This document shows positions 30,045-30,094 of a DNA stretch of 30,094 nucleotides, piece by piece (positions within the stretch are counted from its first letter, which is position 1; each line of letters opens with the position of its first letter). Under the pieces are notes generated by a model. The model ran no database searches and was not told the DNA's origin. It was given only the letters and a program-made list of their open reading frames with translations. Source of the stretch: JBBINE01 sp037444025 (GTDB lineage: Bacteria; Patescibacteriota; Minisyncoccia; UBA6257; HR35); assembly GCA_037444025.1 (NCBI GenBank), contig JBBINE010000012.1, positions 1-30,094 on the forward strand. Reading direction: 5' to 3'. Position numbers and translations under genes: made by a program.

Positions 30045-30094
30045 TCACCTTACTTTCCTTGTCTTTAAACTAATTGTCACTGATTGTCCTGGAT
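30045..30094 (-). CDS. Possible C-terminal end of a gene entering from beyond the window
   Basis: On the minus strand one frame is open from the window edge to a TGA at 30045-30047, giving PGQSVTISLKTRKVR. It would converge on lysS with a 7-base gap, matching the tight style of this genome. Fifteen codons are too few to identify a product or prove coding. Confidence 0.2.
   Translation of the reverse strand, partial: PGQSVTISLKTRKVR

Noticed and set aside
1..30094. Alternative genetic code with UGA as a sense codon
   Set aside because: TGA cleanly ends pgk, gyrB, the 216-residue membrane gene and pilB at expected family lengths, and overlapping ATGA junctions use it as a stop.
1..30094. CRISPR arrays, insertion sequences, tRNA or rRNA genes
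   Set aside because: No regularly spaced repeats, transposase frames with terminal repeats, or cloverleaf/rRNA-like G+C-richer stretches were found by reading through the gaps; the longest gene-free gaps are under 300 bases and A/T-rich.

Overview
The window looks like a gene-dense piece of a Candidate Phyla Radiation (Patescibacteria, most likely Parcubacteria-like) chromosome. The DNA is very A+T-rich, genes abut or overlap, and many housekeeping proteins are short versions of their families: a tau-less DnaX, a J-domain-only DnaJ, and a UvrC without its C-terminal HhH region. Several gene pairs overlap through ATGA, and UGA ends pgk, gyrB, pilB and others, so the standard bacterial code is used rather than the UGA=Gly code of Gracilibacteria/Absconditabacteria. 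The phylum call is inference from gene content; no rRNA or tRNA gene was seen.

Layout. 1-279 (-): N-terminal end of an M16 zinc peptidase. 430-737 (+): a small charged protein, apparently interrupted by a frameshift. 850-2405 (+): pgk and an RNase H-like gene, overlapping by 4 bp. 2397-10202 (-): a tight six-gene operon, read as sigma-region-4/HARE-like protein, membrane protein, VirD4/TraG-like ATPase, dnaG, rpoD, dnaX. 10221-10259: a 15-bp-stem terminator whose arm also carries the likely operon promoter. 10290-10532 (-): a small membrane protein; 10647-10772 (+): a possible 41-aa membrane microprotein. 10824-14075 (+): grpE, dnaK, dnaJ, rpsT. 14072-16921 (-): holA, HU, rny. 16988-19839 (+): an iPGM-like gene and a short uvrC. 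19836-21399 (-): a GalT/HIT-like gene and pth. 21475-24497 (+): gyrB, a membrane protein of unknown function, clpP. 24503-28564: a type IV pilus block (pilin-like on -, then membrane protein, pilB, pilC on +). 28583-30037 (+): lysS.

How the genes fit together. The minus operon joins replication priming and clamp loading (DnaG, DnaX), the housekeeping sigma factor and a candidate DNA-translocating ATPase with a membrane partner. The chaperone block supplies the DnaK cycle. The pilus block could serve adhesion or DNA uptake.

The most noteworthy signals are: (1) a recurring -10-like box 6-10 nt upstream of start codons with no Shine-Dalgarno sequence, suggesting widespread leaderless mRNAs; (2) the conserved-looking TraG-like ATPase/membrane-protein/sigma4-HARE module fused to the dnaG-rpoD operon; (3) a phosphoglycerate-mutase-like protein that keeps all metal ligands but has lost most substrate-binding arginines; (4) a palindrome with overlapping opposed promoters and a dnaK leader hairpin.
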